Assembly: GCA_016710075.1 (NCBI GenBank)
Contig: JADJLO010000038.1
Location: forward strand, 248,001-312,000
Length of the DNA: 64,000 nucleotides
Direction of reading: 5' to 3'
Origin: Acidobacteriota bacterium
Lineage (GTDB): Bacteria > Acidobacteriota > Blastocatellia > RBC074
How positions within the stretch are numbered: the stretch's first letter is position 1; the number at the start of each line of letters is the position of its first letter. This document shows positions 38,372-47,380 of this stretch, in pieces. A program made the translations under genes and the position numbers. Below the pieces are notes generated by a model that saw nothing but the letters and a program-made list of their open reading frames with translations, did no database searches and was not told the DNA's origin.

Positions 38372-39289
38372 TTAGTCCATCCTGGCATAAGCCGCTGTTG
38401 AGCTGATCATTTGTGGTTCGATGGCAGTCACTTCAAGTTCATTCAGGTAAAGAACCTCGCGGACGGGAGCGAACCTGAAGTCATCCAGCAACTGACTCAG
38501 TCTCGGCATGGTGCGATCCAGATTGATCCGGTGCCGCCAGACATTGAACCGGCCTCCGCTGATTACCGGTTGATCAGGATCGACTTCCCAGGCATGAACC
38601 ATAAACATCGCCGGCATGCCTTCAGTAGAATTGATCCGCTTTAAACACCATCGAAACAAGGGATAGGGCAAAAGCCGGAAATAACCGCCTCCTGCCACAG
38701 GCAGATTCTGCCCGGCCATTCTTATCGTTGATGGCGGGAATTCAATGATCTGACCTGCTTCACGTCTGATCACGTGAAGCGATCTTTCCGCGCCAGGCAT
38801 TCCGTACCTGTCATGGTGAATCGGAAAGATCGATGAATCGTACCTGAATCCTTCCTCTATCAGAATATCGAGCGCCCAGAGCGTCTTCGCATTGATCGAA
38901 TAGGTCGGAGCGCGATACCCGACAACCTCTTCTCCCGTGACATCCTCCAAAATCTTCCTGGCACGTCTCAGGTCCACCCGAAAAGTTTCGGGGGTCTGAC
39001 TGGTAATCAACCGGTGATCATAACCATGACACGCTATCTCATGCCCGCTATCCGATATTTTTCGAATCAATCTCTGATGATGTTCGGCGACCCAGCCGAG
39101 AATGAAGAATGTCGCCTTGAGACCTTTTTGATCAAAAAGGTCCAGCAACCTGGTGGTGTTCGACTCAATTCTAGGCTCGAAGCGGCGCCAGTCCTGACGC
39201 GGAATTATTCCCGAAAAAGCCTCAACCTGGAAATAATCCTCCACGTCGACCGTTAAAGCATTTATGGGCGGTTGTGAGTCATTGACCAT
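38372..39289 (-). CDS. Polysaccharide deacetylase, exosortase-A type
   Basis: 305 residues from ATG 39289 (a TTG 12 codons upstream is possible). NodB fold: ALTVDVEDYFQVEAFSG (catalytic Asp pair), EIACHGYDHRLIT (metal HxxxH), VVGYRAPTYSINAKTLW and YDSSIFPIHHDRYG. These belong to the PEP-CTERM-locus deacetylase group, which removes N-acetyl groups from exopolysaccharide. No signal peptide is visible. First structural gene of the cluster in transcription order, after the sigma-like gene. Confidence 0.9.
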   Translation of the reverse strand: MVNDSQPPINALTVDVEDYFQVEAFSGIIPRQDWRRFEPRIESNTTRLLDLFDQKGLKATFFILGWVAEHHQRLIRKISDSGHEIACHGYDHRLITSQTPETFRVDLRRARKILEDVTGEEVVGYRAPTYSINAKTLWALDILIEEGFRYDSSIFPIHHDRYGMPGAERSLHVIRREAGQIIEFPPSTIRMAGQNLPVAGGGYFRLLPYPLFRWCLKRINSTEGMPAMFMVHAWEVDPDQPVISGGRFNVWRHRINLDRTMPRLSQLLDDFRFAPVREVLYLNELEVTAIEPQMISSTAAYARMD

Positions 39290-39426
39290 CTTTTGACCTG
39301 GCGATGGAGCAGAGCGGGAAAACAAAATCCAGGAATGGATTCTGTCGTAACAATAATCAACGCAAGCCGATGATAGCCTCAGACCAGCAGGAGGTTCAAG
39401 CGGAAATTGCCCGGCAGCTTATGTGC

Positions 39427-39452
39427 GGGCGGGGCGGGCGGGGTGGGCGGGG
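39427..39452 (+). repeat. G-rich tract with four or more G-runs
   Basis: The plus strand carries GGG/GGGG runs separated by single C or T bases (at least five runs). It lies between the sigma-like gene's stop and the deacetylase start, on the non-template strand side for minus-strand transcripts (C-rich in the RNA). It could form a G-quadruplex in DNA or act as a pause site; neither is shown. Confidence 0.55.
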
Positions 39453-39486
39453 TCGGCGTGAGAAAAAAAATCAGGCATTACAGGCA

Positions 39487-40755
39487 TTACATGATCTGCA
39501 GCAGATCCACAATGGCGGTAACGTCTCGTGGACGCCTTGCTTCAGTCTTCATCCATTCGATATCGGTTTGAGTTTCACTGATCCGCCTGATCCGATCGAT
39601 ATACTCATTCAATGAAAGACGCCATATCAATTGTTCATCCAGTTCTTCAGAAAATGCCATGATCGCAGCTTTGCTGATTTTGACCTTATTGAGCTCTGCC
39701 TCGATTTTGCGCCGGTAGTCGCTGACAGAGGCATCCGACATTTTCACCAGCTCGGCGATCTCCTGACCGGATGGTTCAGTTGGATCGAAATAGATATGCC
39801 AGAGAATCCTCCATACTTTTTCGGTTCGAGCGGTGTTGTCTCTGACAAGACTGCTCAAATGACTGAGGAAATGATTGGCGGCAATACGGCCCAGTTTCTC
39901 CTCTTCAGCCCGCAGGACGAGCACCTCGGGACTTTCGGACGTGAACGCTATTGAATCGAGAAAATGGCTTCCCTGTCGCTGCTCATTGAACTCGTCATCA
40001 ATCGTGTTCATGACAGGGTCGTAAACGGGAAGCTTGCTCAGCGCAAGATTTCTGAGCACTTTCAAGGGAGCCGGAGAATCGATGGCCTCGAAAATCTCCA
40101 CCATCAACTCAACCAGTTCCTGATTGCTAACTATTACTTGAGCTTCTCCCGTGCAGCCAGTCCGGCGGCGATTGCGCCGGCGCATCGGTATCGAAGTGAT
40201 TCGCTCCTGACAGGTCCCGTTGTCTTTGAGAGACTTTCCGTCCTCCCAGTCACGAAGACCATAAATCACCTCCGCAGCCTGCCGATAACGAGCTTTCCGG
40301 TCCCTGGGCTGCTTGAACTTCCTGAATCTGGGATCCGTCTCAAGCACACCGCTGATCCGACGGGCCATCCGGTAATTCTCGGGCCGGCGACGCCGCAGAC
40401 CTCCAATCAGCAGATTGGTCAGCTCAATCTGATAGATCTCTTTTTCGATCTCTTCATCGGTCATCTGCGAATCAATGTAGTGATTGAAACGGTTTTTCTG
40501 CAATAAAAGAAGATAGAGATCCTGAGTCAGATCCTGGAGTGTAATCAGCGTGATTGTAGAGGAAGATTGCCGCTGTCCGATCAGAGCGGTGCGGACCATG
40601 TGATGTCTCGAAATCAGGCGAAGCAGCTCTTTCCATAATAGTTCTGCGTCACCTTCGGCTATTATTGTTCTCCAGGAAAAAACACTTCTCCTGGAATAGG
40701 CATACGACGATACCTTCGCCGGTAAATGCGGCGATTGCAATGCTGGAGCTTTCAT
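39487..40755 (-). CDS. Sigma-70-like protein with unusual architecture
   Basis: 422 residues, soluble. Residues about 60-110 resemble sigma region 2 (TLQDLTQDLYLLLLQKNRF); about 335-365 resemble a sigma region 4 helix-turn-helix (GQEIAELVKMSDASVSDYRR). Between them lies a ~200-residue insertion with Arg-rich patches (PMRRRNRRRTGC), much longer than in ECF factors. I do not recognise a named family. It reads toward the deacetylase, so it could regulate the polysaccharide cluster; this is inferred from position. It could also be a non-sigma HTH regulator. Confidence 0.65.
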   Translation of the reverse strand: MKAPALQSPHLPAKVSSYAYSRRSVFSWRTIIAEGDAELLWKELLRLISRHHMVRTALIGQRQSSSTITLITLQDLTQDLYLLLLQKNRFNHYIDSQMTDEEIEKEIYQIELTNLLIGGLRRRRPENYRMARRISGVLETDPRFRKFKQPRDRKARYRQAAEVIYGLRDWEDGKSLKDNGTCQERITSIPMRRRNRRRTGCTGEAQVIVSNQELVELMVEIFEAIDSPAPLKVLRNLALSKLPVYDPVMNTIDDEFNEQRQGSHFLDSIAFTSESPEVLVLRAEEEKLGRIAANHFLSHLSSLVRDNTARTEKVWRILWHIYFDPTEPSGQEIAELVKMSDASVSDYRRKIEAELNKVKISKAAIMAFSEELDEQLIWRLSLNEYIDRIRRISETQTDIEWMKTEARRPRDVTAIVDLLQIM

Positions 40756-41408
40756 TTTTCAATTCCGAACGAGTTTCAGACCAATGTGAGGGGTCTGGAT
40801 GCCTGCAGGGGCATCTGTTATGTGTAGTTGATACTGCCAGTCATAATCTGGTTGGGATACCAATTACGATCTGATCAGTGGAAGGCGCAAGACTTTTACG
40901 ATCTGGGCTGATCGATTTAAGTTATTTGTTTTTCACAAACAATGGGCAACTGTTTGAGGGCTGTTATTCTGATTTTAGTTCTTGCACCAACACTTGCTTT
41001 TCTTATCTTATCGGCCGGTTTTTCCGGCTCTATAATTTTTATCAAGTAAACCAGAGCATTGCATCGAAGCGATGCCGGACCTGTATTTTTCCCACGAACG
41101 ATGTGCACTCGAGAGTCGTAACTTCAAAACTCTCGAGCTGAGGTCCGAACATAAGGATTGACGACGCAGCGTAGTGGGACGCTGCAGCATGCAATCATGT
41201 AATCAGGCATACAAACGTCAAAATTCAATCATCAAAGAGCTAAAAGTGGCGGACAGAGGGGGATCTGCCTGTAGTGACTTGATCGGCGACGCGGATTAAT
41301 AAAACCGAAGTCTTCAACCAAACCGGGCGCATTATATTCCTACTGAATACTACCTGCCAATGCTTTTTTACAAAAATGGCAAGATAAGATAAATTTTCTC
41401 CTGTGAGC
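40756..41408. other. 650-base gene-free region with one hairpin
   Basis: No convincing reading frame on either strand; small frames of 60-87 codons overlap each other and show no protein-like composition. The middle (40920-41060) is AT-rich. A 9-bp inverted repeat with a 12-base loop lies at 41108-41116/41129-41137 (CTCGAGAGT/ACTCTCGAG), without a T-run. The right end near the sigma-like gene start likely contains its promoter. A small RNA is possible but not supported. Confidence 0.5.
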
Positions 41409-41954
41409 TTAGACCTGCCCCGGAGGCGGGTAGTTTGTAGGATATTGGGGAGGTGGCGGAGCCATGCCCTTTCGCTTCTCGAACAGGGCGATGCCCAGTA
41501 ATCCGCCAAGCACGGTGAATCCGCCAAGAAGGACGGAGAACATGAGCAGAAACGGCAATGAGGCAATGACTCTTTGAGCGGCGGTCTGATTGACCGAGGC
41601 CTCTATCATTTTCTGGATCGTCTCCTGGAGTGAAGGGTCGCTGGATCTGGCGGCAACGGCCTCAAGAACCTTAAAGGTTATGCCCTGAGCCATGCCTGAA
41701 AACGCGAGGGGAAGACTGACGAGAACGTATATGCCTGCGCCAATCAAACCTGCAAACAGTCCGATTTGAGCGCCCTCGGAAGTTTTGACAATCCTTGGAG
41801 ACTTGTCAACAAGCATTTTTGAAGCCACTGCGCCGCCGATCAGCGCCCATGCACAGAAACAGCAATTGGCGATACTGATGATGGGAATCACGGAAAAAAA
41901 GCCGACGATCAGGCCGCCGAACAGGGCAGGTTGTTTCCAGTCAAGGTCGTTCAT
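41409..41954 (-). CDS. Hypothetical membrane protein with Pro-rich tail
   Basis: 181 residues. Four hydrophobic segments are visible (about 11-28, 33-47, 66-86 and 132-157), with a helix rich in Ala/Ser/Thr between the third and fourth that would be on one face of the membrane. The C-terminal tail is charged then proline-rich (APPPPQYPTNYPPPGQV). This resembles DUF4199/DUF5518-like small membrane proteins in design, but I cannot assign a family. It stands alone between two non-coding gaps. Confidence 0.7.
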   Translation of the reverse strand: MNDLDWKQPALFGGLIVGFFSVIPIISIANCCFCAWALIGGAVASKMLVDKSPRIVKTSEGAQIGLFAGLIGAGIYVLVSLPLAFSGMAQGITFKVLEAVAARSSDPSLQETIQKMIEASVNQTAAQRVIASLPFLLMFSVLLGGFTVLGGLLGIALFEKRKGMAPPPPQYPTNYPPPGQV

Positions 41955-42012
41955 GATTATTAATCCTCACAGTCAATAGAATCAGTTTGCATCGGAAAGC
42001 TTGGAAGCAAAG

Positions 42013-42510
42013 TTAAATTCTGAGCTTATGATTACGAATCATCAGGTCGCTCAGAGCCGAGAAGACGCCCGGCATAAGATAAAACGCCGAGACGCCGCCG
42101 AAGACAAAACCGGTAATGCCGCGGGAGAGAAAAGTATTGGCGAAGAGGCCGGTCAATCCTCCGGCGAAGTCCAAAGCCATGGGAATGCCGGCGAGAATCA
42201 ACAGTCTCCGATCGGGAAACTCTTCTTTGTCCAGGGGGCTGATAAATGGGTAGGTGATGAGCCCCGCGAGGAATCCGGCGTATATCGCTGTGCAGCGCGA
42301 GCAGACACCGAGAGGGAAGCCCAGCAGGTGATAGGTCCTGTCGGGAATCTGATGGCAGACGGCCGAAAAGCCCTGATAAAGAATCAGCGAAGCCGCCACC
42401 TTGCCACCCGCCATCAACAGTGAAGGCAGGACGATCAATGCCAGCCAAAAAACGGAGAGCATCAATAATCCGAGGTAGACAATTCCGGCCAGTTTATCTC
42501 TGGAGTGCAT
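42013..42510 (-). CDS. DUF2085 membrane protein
   Basis: 165 residues from ATG 42510; the longer frame to 42648 overlaps the beta-lactamase gene in another frame. Four to five membrane helices. The DUF2085 signature is clear: FSAVCHQIPDRTYHLLGFPLGVCSRCTAIYAGFLAG, with conserved Cys/His pairs that might bind metal. The biochemical role is unknown. It starts seven bases after the beta-lactamase-like stop, so the two are probably co-transcribed. Confidence 0.85.
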   Translation of the reverse strand: MHSRDKLAGIVYLGLLMLSVFWLALIVLPSLLMAGGKVAASLILYQGFSAVCHQIPDRTYHLLGFPLGVCSRCTAIYAGFLAGLITYPFISPLDKEEFPDRRLLILAGIPMALDFAGGLTGLFANTFLSRGITGFVFGGVSAFYLMPGVFSALSDLMIRNHKLRI

Positions 42511-42517
42511 AACTAGA

Positions 42518-43537
42518 CTACCTGCCCGAGAAATCGAAAAAATCGTAGACGGTGCGTGCGAGCCGTCCCATCTGTTCTTCCACTTCGCCGCGACTGGTAC
42601 GTTTGTCGACGGTAAAGACGACGAGGACGACGGGGCGCCCCTGGACAAATATCACGCCGGCATCGTTGGTGACCGAGCCGATGGTTCCGGTTTTGTGGGC
42701 CATGCCTGCCGATTCGGGCAGGTAGCGAGGCAGGCGCTGGTTGAACTGCTGCCTGCGTAAAATGGTCATCATCTGGTTGCAGGAATCTTTTCCGGCGACC
42801 TCGCCCCTGACTATCTTTTCGATCAGTTTAGCCATGTCGCATGGAGAAGCGACGTCCTTGAGGATTGCGGCGAACTCCTTTTCCGCAGCCGCCATCTTCT
42901 CGGGTGAAGGCTGGTTCGTCCCAGACTGAGGCAGGAGCATGATCTCTTTTGCAGATTTCCCCTTGACCCGTTCATCGGACAGTGCGATGAAATCGCGAAT
43001 CAGCTCGAAGGTCGTCCGGTCGACACGGATATTTCCGAGACCGAACGACCGCATCGTGGCGGTCACATTCTCAGCCCCGACTTTTTTGAGCAGGATATCG
43101 GTCGCCTCGTTATCGCTCAGGATGATCATGAGCAAAGCCAGATCGCGGATGGTGGGTTTGAGCCCGCTTGAAAGCAATGGCAGGACGCCGCTGCCGAGGG
43201 TTCTGTCATTTTCCGTGATCTCCAGACGTTCATCGAGGGAGAACTTCCCTGCCTCGGCCTGGCGGAAAACCTCGACCAGAATCGGTATCTTGAAGACGCT
43301 GGCCATGGGAAAGAGACGATCGCCGTTAATCGACAACTCCTCGCCGGTCTTGATATCCCGGACGGCGACGCCCATCGTGCCGGGGAAGAGATCGACCATC
43401 TCCTGCAAACGGGCTCGCAATTTCTCAAGCTGCTGCGGGCCTTTTGCCTGATTCTGACCCTGCTGCGCCTGAGCCATCCCCCGTCCCGCAAACAACAAAA
43501 CAACGATCGCTAGTATGATATTCCTGGGCTTTATCAT
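42518..43537 (-). CDS. Class A beta-lactamase-like serine hydrolase
   Basis: 339 residues. Signal peptide (about 1-24, AMAQAQ), a Gln-rich linker, then a penicillin-binding fold: SVFK (S80-K83, active serine and general base), SDN (141-143) and HKTG (281-284), in the order and spacing of class A enzymes. The omega loop after SDN carries TTFELIRDF instead of the usual ExxLN block, so the deacylating Glu is not obvious and the region 195-230 is longer than normal. It may be a true lactamase or a DD-peptidase-like hydrolase. It sits 15 bases after glpX. Confidence 0.85.
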   Translation of the reverse strand: MIKPRNIILAIVVLLFAGRGMAQAQQGQNQAKGPQQLEKLRARLQEMVDLFPGTMGVAVRDIKTGEELSINGDRLFPMASVFKIPILVEVFRQAEAGKFSLDERLEITENDRTLGSGVLPLLSSGLKPTIRDLALLMIILSDNEATDILLKKVGAENVTATMRSFGLGNIRVDRTTFELIRDFIALSDERVKGKSAKEIMLLPQSGTNQPSPEKMAAAEKEFAAILKDVASPCDMAKLIEKIVRGEVAGKDSCNQMMTILRRQQFNQRLPRYLPESAGMAHKTGTIGSVTNDAGVIFVQGRPVVLVVFTVDKRTSRGEVEEQMGRLARTVYDFFDFSGR

Positions 43538-43552
43538 CTCTAATCTCGATTA

Positions 43553-44614
43553 TTACAGCCGGTCGAATCTGACAAACGAATCCGGGCCACCCTCGACGTG
43601 GACGGTATCGACGAAGCGAACATGCATGGTCTCGGTCGTCATGATCAGCGACTGGGTGCGTTTTCCGGTGCCGAAAAATCTTGCACCACGGAGAATCGTC
43701 CCATCGGTCACGCCGCAAGCGGCAAAGATGATTTTTTTACCCGGCGCCAGATCGTTGGTGTGATAAACACGGGAAGGATCCGAGATGCCCATCTTCTCCA
43801 TTCGCTCGACGAGGCCATCGGCAATCTTGGCTCTGTCTTCAGGCTGTTCGAGCTGTTCCTTGAGGACGAACCGCGACTGGATCTCGCCGTTCAGGCATTT
43901 CATGGCGGCGGCCGTGATGACGCCTTCCGGGCCGCCGCCGATCCCCATTAGAGCGTGCACACCCGAGCCTGCAACGGCCGCTGAGACGCCGGCCGAGAGA
44001 TCGCCGTCGGTGATCAGCCTGATTCTGGCTCCGGTTTCTCCAATTTCATGAACCAGCTTTTTGTGTCGCGGCCTGTCGAGAACGACGATTGTCAGGTCTT
44101 CGACTTTTCTCTTGAGTCTCGAGGCTATGGCTTCAAGGTTGTCTCTCACAGGTGCGTCGATATCGACCGCGCCCTTGACCGACGGTCCGACAACGATCTT
44201 GTTCATGTAGACATCAGGCGCGTGCAGCAGGCCGCCTTTCTCCGCCGCGGCCAGAACCGCAATGGCGTTCGGAGCTCCCGAGGCGCAGAGATTTGTTCCT
44301 TCCAGAGGGTCAACCGCAATATCGACCTGAGGATACTTCCCCTCATTGCCGGGCCTGGCTCCCAACCCGAGCCGCTCGCCGATATAAAGCATCGGCGCTT
44401 CATCACGCTCGCCTTCACCAATGACAATGGTTCCATCCATCGGACTTCTATCCATCACCTCGCGCATCTTCTCCACCGCCACGTGATCGGAATACTTGCG
44501 ATCACCTCGACCCATCGTTCGCGCCGCATCAATGGCCGCAGCCTCCACCACTCTTAAAAAATCGAAGAGCAGGTCGTACTCAAGCGGCCGAATTATCGTA
44601 TTTTCTTCGCTCAT
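43553..44614 (-). CDS. glpX: Class II fructose-1,6-bisphosphatase GlpX
   Basis: 353 residues with all GlpX features: ARTMGRGDRKYSDHVAVEKM near the start, GTIVIGEGERDEAPMLYIGE (metal site Glu/Asp), DPLEGTNLCASGAPNAIAV, IGGGPEGVITAAAMKCLNG and the C-terminal FAACGVTDG block. The enzyme removes the C1 phosphate of fructose-1,6-bisphosphate in gluconeogenesis, with divalent metal. AT-rich repeats lie upstream (44662-44735) before the tdk gene. Confidence 0.94.
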   Translation of the reverse strand: MSEENTIIRPLEYDLLFDFLRVVEAAAIDAARTMGRGDRKYSDHVAVEKMREVMDRSPMDGTIVIGEGERDEAPMLYIGERLGLGARPGNEGKYPQVDIAVDPLEGTNLCASGAPNAIAVLAAAEKGGLLHAPDVYMNKIVVGPSVKGAVDIDAPVRDNLEAIASRLKRKVEDLTIVVLDRPRHKKLVHEIGETGARIRLITDGDLSAGVSAAVAGSGVHALMGIGGGPEGVITAAAMKCLNGEIQSRFVLKEQLEQPEDRAKIADGLVERMEKMGISDPSRVYHTNDLAPGKKIIFAACGVTDGTILRGARFFGTGKRTQSLIMTTETMHVRFVDTVHVEGGPDSFVRFDRL

Positions 44615-44661
44615 ATTATTTTATAGACTCCAAATTATTTTAAAGACGCTGAAATTGAGAA

Positions 44662-44735
44662 AAGTTTAAAAAGTTTAAAGTTCAATGTACAAAGACGTTG
44701 ATCGTGGCGCCCTCGTTTTAAACTATAAACTCACT
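44662..44735. repeat. AT-rich heptamer repeats, inverted arrangement
   Basis: AAAGTTTAAAAAGTTTAAAG-type words (44662-44682) face TTTTAAACTATAAACT (44716-44731) across a GC-rich centre, making an imperfect inverted repeat between tdk and glpX. The words match those at 413-442 and 18996-19025. There is no gene in this 132-base gap. Confidence 0.45.
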
Positions 44736-44746
44736 TGCTCCATCAT

Positions 44747-45325
44747 TCATTCTTCCACGAGTTCAGACAGGTGCGGGTCAAAACAGGCTCTGCAACGGGC
44801 TTCATAAGCATCGGAAGCGCCGACCACGACGCGCTCGCGGCTGGCGATCAATCTTTGGGTATAAGTCGCAGGGCTGCCGCATCTGACGCAGATCGCGTGA
44901 GTTTTGGTGATATCTTCAGCGATGGCCAGCAACAGGGGCATCGGATCGAAAGGCCTGCCAAGGTAATCCATATCGAGACCCGCGATGATCACCCGCTTGC
45001 CGAGATCCGCCAGTTTATTGGCCACGCTGACAAGGTCGCCGTCGAAGAACTGACCTTCATCTATCCCGACGACCTCAGTATCCATATCGACGATCACCAG
45101 GATTTCAGTAGCAGACTGGACGGTCTCTGATTGAATCTTCATCTCCGAGTGAGAAACTATGTGCTCCTCGCTGTAACGCACGTCGATAACGGGTTTGAAT
45201 ATTTGAACCTTGCGCCGTGCTATCTGGGCACGGCGCAACCTGCGTATCAATTCCTCGCTCTTGCCGCTGAACATCGAGCCGGTAATCACCTCGATCCAGC
45301 CTGAGTCTGACGAATGTCGCTCCAA
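44747..45325 (-). CDS. tdk: Thymidine kinase
   Basis: 192 residues of the type II (TK1-like) family: P-loop TGSMFSGKSEELIRRL, FKPVIDVRYSE, catalytic Glu in VGIDEGQFF, AGLDMDYLGRPFDPM, and a zinc ribbon formed by CVRC and CRAC with a downstream His. It phosphorylates thymidine for salvage. The length is standard. Monocistronic by context; the next gene to the right is divergent. Confidence 0.94.
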   Translation of the reverse strand: MERHSSDSGWIEVITGSMFSGKSEELIRRLRRAQIARRKVQIFKPVIDVRYSEEHIVSHSEMKIQSETVQSATEILVIVDMDTEVVGIDEGQFFDGDLVSVANKLADLGKRVIIAGLDMDYLGRPFDPMPLLLAIAEDITKTHAICVRCGSPATYTQRLIASRERVVVGASDAYEARCRACFDPHLSELVEE

Positions 45326-45515
45326 AATCTGTCATCTTCCTTTCCAGGGGCTTTCAACGATTACAATTATTAACGAATTATGGCCCAACGTCTACACTAT
45401 AAACCATAGACAGCGCAAGATAATCGAGCCAGCTCCGGGGTGTTGCATTTTCCGCCGCGCCCATTAACAATCGGAGGCGGCAGAAGCGATCAAAAAAAAG
45501 TAAAAGAGGTCTGGA

Positions 45516-46751
45516 ATGGCTGCTTCGATCATTGAGCCGGGAAACGGATTGCAAGCCGTTAATCTTGAAGGGCTGACACTTGACGCCCGCATCAGGGCCG
45601 CCTTCGAATTCATCGATGGCTCTTCAGCACGGTTTACTGCAGAACAGATTCGCATCTGCGAGATACCCGCGCCGCCATTCAAGGAGCAGGAAAGGGCGAG
45701 GTATTTTGCCTCCAGGTTTGTCGAACTGGGACTCCAGGATGTTCACACCGACAGTGAAGGCAACGTCATAGGCTTTTACAGGGGACGGCTTGAGCAGCCG
45801 CTGCTCGTACTCTCTGCGCATCTCGATACGGTCTTCCCTGAAGGGACGGACGTCCGTGTCAGGAAGATCGGCAACAGGCTTTGCGCTCCCGGCATCGCGG
45901 ATGATGTATCGGGTCTTGCGGCACTCATCGGATTGATTCAGTCCCTCAATGCAGCGGAATTGAAGACGCGCGGGACAATCGCTTTTGTCGCCACCGTCGG
46001 CGAGGAGGGCGAGGGCAACTTGCGCGGCGTACGACATCTGTTTAGCGAAGGAAAACTCGCCGGCAGGGTCTCGGCGTTCGTCTCTTTTGACGGCCCCGGA
46101 GTCGAATGCATCACTCATCAGGCACTCGGATCCCGTCGCTTTCGCGTGCGACTTGAGGGGCCCGGCGGTCACAGCTGGGGCGATTTCGGAGTCGTCAACC
46201 CGGTTCACGCTCTCGGCAGGGTGATTTCAAGAATATCGGACTACCAGGTTCCCGCAGATCCCCGCACGACATACAACATCGGTCGCATCGAGGGTGGCGA
46301 ATCCGTCAATGTCATCCCGCAGTCGGCATCACTCGATATCGATCTCCGTTCGGCTTCCGAATTCGAACTGCTGCGCCTGGAAGAGTTTCTCATAGCCGCC
46401 GTCGACCAAGCCGTCATCGACGAGAATGTTCTGAGGGCCGCCTCCGGTGTAAAATTGAGATCCGAAATCACGATGATCGGCGACAGACCTTCCGGCGAGA
46501 CTCCCCTCAATGCGCCAATCGTCAAAACTGCTATCGCCGCATCGCGGGCTCTCGGCGTCAATCCGATTCTCAACCGCGCCTCGACCGATTCCAATATCCC
46601 GATCAAACTCGGAGTTCAGGCAATTACGCTCGGAGCCGGCGGAGTCTCCAGCGATTCTCATCGCCTCAGCGAATGGTACGATCCGACCGGCAGAGAACTG
46701 GGCTATAAACGGGCCCTGCTGACCGCCATCGGCATGGTCGGACTGGAATAA
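45516..46751 (+). CDS. M20-family metallopeptidase (PepT/CPG2-like)
   Basis: 411 residues, cytosolic. Two-zinc site: H102/D104 in SAHLDTVFPEG, the bridging Asp in GIADDVSG (129-130) and the catalytic Glu pair E163-E164 in TVGEEGEGN. A dimerisation lid domain (about 205-320) follows with GPGGHSWGDF, and a last metal ligand in GGVSSDSHRLSEW. Substrate preference (tripeptides or other small amides) cannot be decided. The ATG is preceded by an AAAGAGG site. Confidence 0.9.
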   Translation: MAASIIEPGNGLQAVNLEGLTLDARIRAAFEFIDGSSARFTAEQIRICEIPAPPFKEQERARYFASRFVELGLQDVHTDSEGNVIGFYRGRLEQPLLVLSAHLDTVFPEGTDVRVRKIGNRLCAPGIADDVSGLAALIGLIQSLNAAELKTRGTIAFVATVGEEGEGNLRGVRHLFSEGKLAGRVSAFVSFDGPGVECITHQALGSRRFRVRLEGPGGHSWGDFGVVNPVHALGRVISRISDYQVPADPRTTYNIGRIEGGESVNVIPQSASLDIDLRSASEFELLRLEEFLIAAVDQAVIDENVLRAASGVKLRSEITMIGDRPSGETPLNAPIVKTAIAASRALGVNPILNRASTDSNIPIKLGVQAITLGAGGVSSDSHRLSEWYDPTGRELGYKRALLTAIGMVGLE

Positions 46752-46766
46752 TCGCTATATATCAAT

Positions 46767-47258
46767 CTAACTATCCTGTTTAGCTTTGGTAATATTTATC
46801 GGCAGGTTCGGCAGTTTCTGCATTTCGCCAATGAAGCGCCCCTCCCTCGCCGTTTCAATCGCCCTGATCAGAGCCTGATCCTCCTGAACTCCGTAAATCA
46901 GATGGCCGCCGATGACATAAGTCGGGACACCCTTGATTCCATAAGTCCGGGCTATGAGCAGATCTTCATCAACCTCATCGGTCATCTCCCCGCCTTCAAG
47001 AACCCCTGCCAGCACGGAGGAATTCAACCCGATCTTCCATGCCAGTTCCTTCAGAACTTCGACATCTCCAATGTCCCGGTCCTCGACGAACAATGATTTG
47101 AAAAGGCCTCGATGAAACTCTTCAAGGCGTCCCTGTGTCCGCGCCCATGCAGCCGCCTCGTGCGCCATCCTCGTGAGCGGAGCTCTGGACGGTTGCCTGA
47201 TCTCGACACCGAGCCTCTCAGCCATCGGATAAATGGTATTCCGCCACCCCTCATTCAT
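46767..47258 (-). CDS. DsbA/FrnE-like thioredoxin-fold protein, N-terminally truncated
   Basis: 163 residues from the ATG at 47258 (a GTG at 47270 is possible). The helical insertion (AHEAAAWARTQGRLEEFHRG, LFVEDRDIGDVEVL) and the last thioredoxin half with cis-Pro (GIKGVPTYVIGGHLIYGVQ) match the FrnE/DsbA family. The first beta strand and the CxxC active site that should stand some 50 residues earlier are missing, and the upstream 80 bases do not contain them in any frame. It is likely a remnant or a redox-inactive relative. Confidence 0.72.
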   Translation of the reverse strand: MNEGWRNTIYPMAERLGVEIRQPSRAPLTRMAHEAAAWARTQGRLEEFHRGLFKSLFVEDRDIGDVEVLKELAWKIGLNSSVLAGVLEGGEMTDEVDEDLLIARTYGIKGVPTYVIGGHLIYGVQEDQALIRAIETAREGRFIGEMQKLPNLPINITKAKQDS

Positions 47259-47380
47259 GGCTTCTCCCACCGTTTTTGTTCAACACTGACACGTAGTATA
47301 AAAGCCAATACAAAAGCGACCCGGACACGCATTGTTTGAAAGTGTCGAGCCTTAATAAAACATTTGTTCAAGGAGGAACA

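Noticed and set aside
40878..41141. Small open frames in the 650-base gap
   Set aside because: No ribosome site, unnatural composition, overlapping frames on both strands.
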